Positions 55,345 to 58,829 of a DNA stretch of 58,829 bases are shown here, in pieces (positions within the stretch are counted from its first letter, which is position 1; each line of letters starts with the position of its first letter). Where the stretch lies: contig NZ_QAJK01000013.1 in the NCBI RefSeq assembly GCF_003852515.1, forward strand, positions 1 through 58,829, given 5' to 3'. The translations under genes were made by a program, and so were the position numbers. The DNA is from Variovorax sp. KBW07 (GTDB taxonomy: Bacteria > Pseudomonadota > Gammaproteobacteria > Burkholderiales > Burkholderiaceae_C). The notes under the pieces are model-generated. The model was not told where the DNA came from. It saw only the letters and a program-made list of their open reading frames with translations, and did no database searches.

Positions 55345-56295
55345 ATGGCCGTCTCTCTTGCGCAAGCAGCTATGAATTTGATAGTCATCATCCTGGCGAC
55401 CCTGGTTGCCGGCATCGGCAGCGTCTGGCTGGCCGCCCTTTTGTTGCGCGTGGGCGTGCGCAGCGGCTCCGGCGGCGTGAACCCCCAGCACCTGCTCAGC
55501 CTGGCGGCCGGCGCGCTGCTCGCCACCGCCTTCATGCACCTGCTGCCCGAGGCCTTCGAAAGCCGCATCGAACCCGCGCTGCTGTTCGCCGTGCTGCTGT
55601 TCGGGCTGGTGTTCTTCTTCCTGCTCGACAAGGCCGAGCTGTGGCACCACGGCCATGAACACCACCACGGCGACGCCGAAGCCAAGGCCGGCGACGCGCA
55701 TGCCGGCCACGGGCACGACCACGGTCACGACCACGACCACCCGCATGCCCACGGACACGCGCACAGCCACAAGCCCACCGGCGGCGGCAGCTGGGCTGTC
55801 TTGACCGGCGACAGCGTGCACTGCTTCGGCGACGGCATCCTCATCGCCTCCGCCTTCATCGCCGACATGCGCCTGGGTCTGGTGGCCGCCATTGCCGTGC
55901 TCGCGCACGAGGTGCCGCACCACATCGGCGACCTGGTGGTGCTGCGCCAGAGCTCCGCCAACCAGCGCGTGGCGCTGGTGAAGGTGTCGCTCGCGGGCAC
56001 CATGACCATGCTCGGCGGCATCGCGGGCTGGTGGCTGGTCGACCAGCTGCACGGCTGGCTGCCGTACTTCCTGGTGCTGGCCGGCAGCAGCTTTGTCTAC
56101 GTGGCGCTGGCCGACCTGATTCCGCAGCTGCAAAAACGCCTGCCCGCGCGCCAGACCGCCGCGCAGGTCCTCTGGCTGGTCGCCGGCATCGTGCTGGTCA
56201 CGCTTGTGAGCCGGCTGGCGCACGGCGAGCACGGGCACGACCATGGTCACGACGACCCTAGGCACGGCGAACACGGCCACGTGCATAAAGACTGA
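55345..56295 (+). CDS. ZIP-family divalent metal transporter
   Basis: 316 residues from ATG 55345, which has GGAA upstream; ATG 55372 (MNLIVIILATLVAG) gives 307 residues and is the likely homologous start. About eight membrane helices. The cytoplasmic loop at about 110-145 is a His/Asp-rich metal-binding stretch (GHGHDHGHDHDHPHAHGHAHSH). Metal-site helices show SVHCFGDGILIASAF and HEVPHHIGDLVVL, both ZIP hallmarks, and a second His-rich tail ends the protein. It moves zinc or similar ions into the cytoplasm. The 5' end overlaps a repeat fragment. Confidence 0.9.
   Translation: MAVSLAQAAMNLIVIILATLVAGIGSVWLAALLLRVGVRSGSGGVNPQHLLSLAAGALLATAFMHLLPEAFESRIEPALLFAVLLFGLVFFFLLDKAELWHHGHEHHHGDAEAKAGDAHAGHGHDHGHDHDHPHAHGHAHSHKPTGGGSWAVLTGDSVHCFGDGILIASAFIADMRLGLVAAIAVLAHEVPHHIGDLVVLRQSSANQRVALVKVSLAGTMTMLGGIAGWWLVDQLHGWLPYFLVLAGSSFVYVALADLIPQLQKRLPARQTAAQVLWLVAGIVLVTLVSRLAHGEHGHDHGHDDPRHGEHGHVHKD
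55358..55384. repeat. Dispersed repeat fragment at the ZIP gene start
   Basis: CTTGCGCAAGCAGCTATGAATTTGATAG-type text (here split over 55358-55384) resembles, in reverse, the same Comamonadaceae repeat seen after uvrD (AGCTATAGC...GCGC). If so, the internal ATG at 55372 lies inside repeat-derived DNA. Assignment rests on memory of the repeat. Confidence 0.4.
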
Positions 56296-56442
56296 CCGTG
56301 AATCGGCAATGACGGCAATGACGTCGACGGCGGTGGTGGGGCGGGAAACTTTCCGACACCGACGCTGCCGTTCGGATGAACCGCTGCGGCCGAAACAGGC
56401 GCACCATAGGGGGCCGTTCAGTCATCAGCCGAGGAACCGATC

Positions 56443-56655
56443 ATGAACAACGTCGACGCCACCGCGCGCTCCGCTTCGCCACTCGAAGACGACGAGGACA
56501 ACACGCCTGCCGACGATTTCGAAGAGCCCGACAGCGAAGCCTCCGACGACCTGTCGGATGAAACGGGCATCGATCTCACCGATGCGAGCGAACTCGATGC
56601 CGACAACGTGCCGGCCGACGAAGAGTTCGACCGCGTGATGAACGCTCCCGACTGA
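56443..56655 (+). CDS. Small, highly acidic protein, 70 aa
   Basis: Starts behind GAGGAACC. Asp and Glu make up well over a third of the residues (LEDDEDNTPADDFEEPDSEASDD split over 15-37), with no Cys, Trp or Lys, so it is probably intrinsically disordered. Function unknown. A GGAAA-C-TTTCC dyad lies about 90 bases upstream at 56344-56354. Confidence 0.65.
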   Translation: MNNVDATARSASPLEDDEDNTPADDFEEPDSEASDDLSDETGIDLTDASELDADNVPADEEFDRVMNAPD

Positions 56656-56691
56656 TCGAGCCATGCCGGCGGGGCGGTTACGCTCCCCGCC

Positions 56692-57231
56692 ATGCGCCTG
56701 TTTCACTTCAGCGAAAACGCCGACATCGACCGGTTCGTGCCCAGGCCGGTACGAACGCCCGCACAGCGCCCCGCGGGCATGGCCTGGCTCAATGGCCCGC
56801 TGGTCTGGGCCATTGCTCAGGCGCACCAGCGCCTGTATCTTTTTCCGAGAGAGTGCCCCCGCATCGTGATGTGGGCCACCGGCGAAACGGCCGACGTTGA
56901 CCGCAAGGCATGGCTCGGCGACATGGCCCCGGGCATGGAGGCCGTCGCCTACGTCGAGCAAAGCTGGGCCGAGCGCCTGGGGCATGCGGCGCTGGCGCGC
57001 TACGAATTTCCCACCGAGTCCTTCGTCGACATCCACGATGTCGGCATGTGGGTCTCGCCTGAAACGGTCGTGCCCGATGCCGTCGCTCGCATCACGGACC
57101 TGCCCGATGCGTTGAGCGCCTGCCGCACCGAGCTTCGCTTCGTCGAGTCCCTGTTGCCCTTCAAGCCCGTGTGGAACTCGACGGTGCACGCCAGCGGCAT
57201 CCGCCTTCGCAACGCCGCCGGCTGGCACTGA
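56692..57231 (+). CDS. DUF6886-like hypothetical protein
   Basis: 179 residues starting MRLFHFSENADIDRFVPRPV, a start shared by a small conserved family (DUF6886, name from memory) in which HFSE..DI..F.PR recurs. RLYLFPRECPRIVMW and WNSTVHASGIRLRNAAGW are other conserved parts. Soluble; function unknown. It starts 36 bases after the acidic small protein gene. Confidence 0.72.
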   Translation: MRLFHFSENADIDRFVPRPVRTPAQRPAGMAWLNGPLVWAIAQAHQRLYLFPRECPRIVMWATGETADVDRKAWLGDMAPGMEAVAYVEQSWAERLGHAALARYEFPTESFVDIHDVGMWVSPETVVPDAVARITDLPDALSACRTELRFVESLLPFKPVWNSTVHASGIRLRNAAGWH

Positions 57232-57264
57232 CGACTGCCAGACCGGCCAGGCCCGCGGCATCAA

Positions 57265-58731
57265 TCAGACGGTGGCCGCCGCGTCCTTGCGCAAGATTAC
57301 TTGCCCGTTCTGCACGCCGCTGTGCACGCCGTTCTGCCATGTGACGGCGCCATTCACGATCACCGCATCGATGCCTTCGGCCGGCTGCGTGGGCGTCTCG
57401 TAGTTCGCGGTGTCGCGCACCGTCGCGGCATTGAAGATCACCACGTCGGCGTGATAGCCCGGCTTCAGCGCGCCGCGCTCGTGCAGGCCGAAGTTGCGTG
57501 CCGTCAGCCCCGTCATCTTCCACACCGCCGTTTCCAGCGGGAACAGCCCGACGTCGCGGCTGTAGTGGCCCAGCACGCGCGGAAAGGTGCCCCACAGCCG
57601 GGGGTGTGGCTTCTCGCCGACCGGAATGCCGTCGGAGCCGATCATGGTGTCGTCGAATGCCAGGATGCGCTGCACGTCGTCTTCGTCCATCATGAAATAG
57701 ATCGCGCTGCCCGGCTGCAGCCGCTGCGCCGCCTCTTCGCCCGACACGCCCCATTCGGCCGCGATGTCCTTCAGGTCGCGCCCCGCGCATTCGGGGTGCG
57801 GCACGCTCGACGCGATGAGCACGCGGCCTTCCATCATTCCGCGGTCGGTGCGGATCATGGTCGAGCCGGCGGTGTAGGGGTAGCAGTCGAGCCCGATGCA
57901 CTGGTGCTGCATGGCTTCCTTGATGAACGGCAGCGTGACCTTGGTCTTGCCGAAGTTCCGTGTGTTCTGCACCTTGTGGTGCGACACCACCACCGGAATG
58001 TCGAGCGCGCGGCCGATCTGGAAAGTTTCTTCGAGCGATTCCATGACGCGATCGCTTTCATCGCGCATGTGCGTCACATACAGCGCCTTGCGCGAAGTGA
58101 GCGGACGCCCGACCTCGATGATTTCCTCGGTCGTGGCCTTCACGGCCGGCGGATAGAAGGTGCCAGTCGACAGGCCGATCGCGCCGGCCTGCATGGCTTC
58201 TTCGACCAGGGCCTGCATGGCGGAAATTTCGGCGTCGGTGGCGGGCCGGTCGAGGTCGGACATGACGACGGCGCGCAAGGTGGAGTGGCCGACCATCGCC
58301 GCCACGTTGACGGACGAGGGCGTGGCGCGCAGGGCATCGAGGTAGGCGGCGAAGGTGGTGAAGCGGCCTTCGGCTGGCGTTTCGAGCAGGCTCAGCGGCA
58401 TGGGCAGGTCCATGTCGACGCGAAGCGGCGCGGCGCTGATGCCGCAGTTGCCGGCGACGACGGTGGTGACGCCTTGCGAGACCTTGAAGGGCATTTGCGC
58501 TTGCGACAGGACGGCCTGGTCGTCGTGGGTGTGCGAGTCGATGAAGCCGGGTGCGACGATGCGGCCGGTGGCGTCGAGGGTGTTGTCGGCGGTGTGGCCG
58601 GCAAGCTGCCCGATGGCAACGATCCGGCCGTTGACGATGCCGACGTCGGCGTTGAATCGTGGCGCCTTGGTGCCGTCGATGACTGTGCCGCCCTGGATGA
58701 GCAGGTCGTAGTGAGTGACTGGGGTGTTCAT
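57265..58731 (-). CDS. N-acyl-D-amino-acid deacylase (D-aminoacylase)
   Basis: 488 residues, amidohydrolase superfamily. Zinc ligands are in GFIDSHTHDD, the family Cys is in VVAGNCGIS, later His ligands lie in YVTHMRDE and VVSHHK, and the catalytic Asp is in TMIGSDGIPVG. The C-terminal beta-sandwich closes with VIVNGAVTWQNG. It removes acyl groups from N-acyl-D-amino acids. With the DadA-like, racemase and binding-protein genes 4-6 kb away, it adds to a D-amino acid theme. The 23-bp element at 58804-58826 lies just upstream. Confidence 0.9.
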   Translation of the reverse strand: MNTPVTHYDLLIQGGTVIDGTKAPRFNADVGIVNGRIVAIGQLAGHTADNTLDATGRIVAPGFIDSHTHDDQAVLSQAQMPFKVSQGVTTVVAGNCGISAAPLRVDMDLPMPLSLLETPAEGRFTTFAAYLDALRATPSSVNVAAMVGHSTLRAVVMSDLDRPATDAEISAMQALVEEAMQAGAIGLSTGTFYPPAVKATTEEIIEVGRPLTSRKALYVTHMRDESDRVMESLEETFQIGRALDIPVVVSHHKVQNTRNFGKTKVTLPFIKEAMQHQCIGLDCYPYTAGSTMIRTDRGMMEGRVLIASSVPHPECAGRDLKDIAAEWGVSGEEAAQRLQPGSAIYFMMDEDDVQRILAFDDTMIGSDGIPVGEKPHPRLWGTFPRVLGHYSRDVGLFPLETAVWKMTGLTARNFGLHERGALKPGYHADVVIFNAATVRDTANYETPTQPAEGIDAVIVNGAVTWQNGVHSGVQNGQVILRKDAAATV

Positions 58732-58803
58732 CGCTTTGTCCTTTCGTGGTGTTCTCTTGTTTTCTTGCGCTGTCGTTCAATGCGGGGGCATGGGGTCATT
58801 CGG

Positions 58804-58826
58804 GGCGCGTGCGACTGACACCGGGT
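58804..58826 (-). repeat. 23-bp element, inverted partner of 1-23
   Basis: Reverse complement of the window's first 23 bases with one mismatch. It lies inside a larger imperfect dyad (GTCATTCG at 58795-58802 against CGACTGAC at 58812-58819). It is upstream of the D-aminoacylase gene. Confidence 0.6.
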
Positions 58827-58829
58827 ACT

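Noticed and set aside
56344-56354. ECF sigma-factor promoter based on GGAAACTTTCC
   Set aside because: The possible -10 elements (CGTT, TCGGA) are about 20 bases away, beyond normal spacing; kept only as a dyad.

Overview
This is a GC-rich bacterial chromosome segment that looks like Comamonadaceae, probably Variovorax or a close relative. The reasons are the strong G/C bias at third codon positions, gene families typical of Burkholderiales (BPSS1780-type membrane protein, the WISLEQAVLHYA-type HNH endonuclease, a tripartite ring-cleavage and ABC uptake locus), and intergenic repeats of Comamonadaceae type. Taxonomy is an inference from memory; no database search was possible.

Region 1 (1-12147) is one long plus-strand catabolic locus with many 4-base stop/start overlaps. 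It encodes two paralogous periplasmic binding proteins on either side of a two-subunit Rieske ring-hydroxylating dioxygenase, then a LivH-type permease, a fused LivM-LivG permease/ATPase, a LivF ATPase, an acyl/aryl-CoA ligase, two short-chain dehydrogenases, a MarR regulator and a hot-dog thioesterase. Together they should import, activate and oxidise an aromatic acid. The substrate is unknown, and no reductase for the oxygenase is present.

Region 2 (12148-14912) is an RNA-rich patch. It has a GTG-started HTH repressor-like gene, an intergenic stretch with two inverted repeats and a promoter, a possible small ORF/ncRNA ending in a strong terminator, tRNA-Arg(ACG), a 71-aa ORF, tRNA-His(GTG), an HNH endonuclease and a 58-aa membrane peptide.

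Region 3 (14913-19022) carries a small unknown protein, an amidase, an AraC/GyrI-like regulator, tRNA-Lys(CTT) with a clear promoter, and a short-chain dehydrogenase.

Region 4 (19309-28823) is an orphan type VI secretion cargo module and the most interesting part of the window: vgrG, a DUF4123 adaptor, a 1109-aa metallophosphoesterase protein, and two tandem Tat-type lipoproteins with beta-helix-like repeats. The lipoproteins have divergent N-terminal halves and nearly identical C-terminal halves. I read this as an effector with duplicated periplasmic immunity proteins.

Region 5 (28943-47233) is mostly housekeeping: tRNA-Ala(CGC), an esterase, guaC with an attenuator-like leader, a UvrD helicase, a DUF2339/DUF3999 pair, a BPSS1780 protein, thrB, a DUF2782 protein, polA, a secreted M20 peptidase and a LysR regulator.

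Region 6 (46877-58829) holds a DUF2946/TonB receptor/PepSY iron-type cluster, a D-amino-acid set (FAD dehydrogenase, binding protein, Asp/Glu racemase, and further along a D-aminoacylase), a dienelactone hydrolase-family protein, a ZIP metal transporter and small unknown proteins. The extreme ends of the window carry inverted copies of one 23-bp element, each about 75 bp upstream of an outward-in gene.
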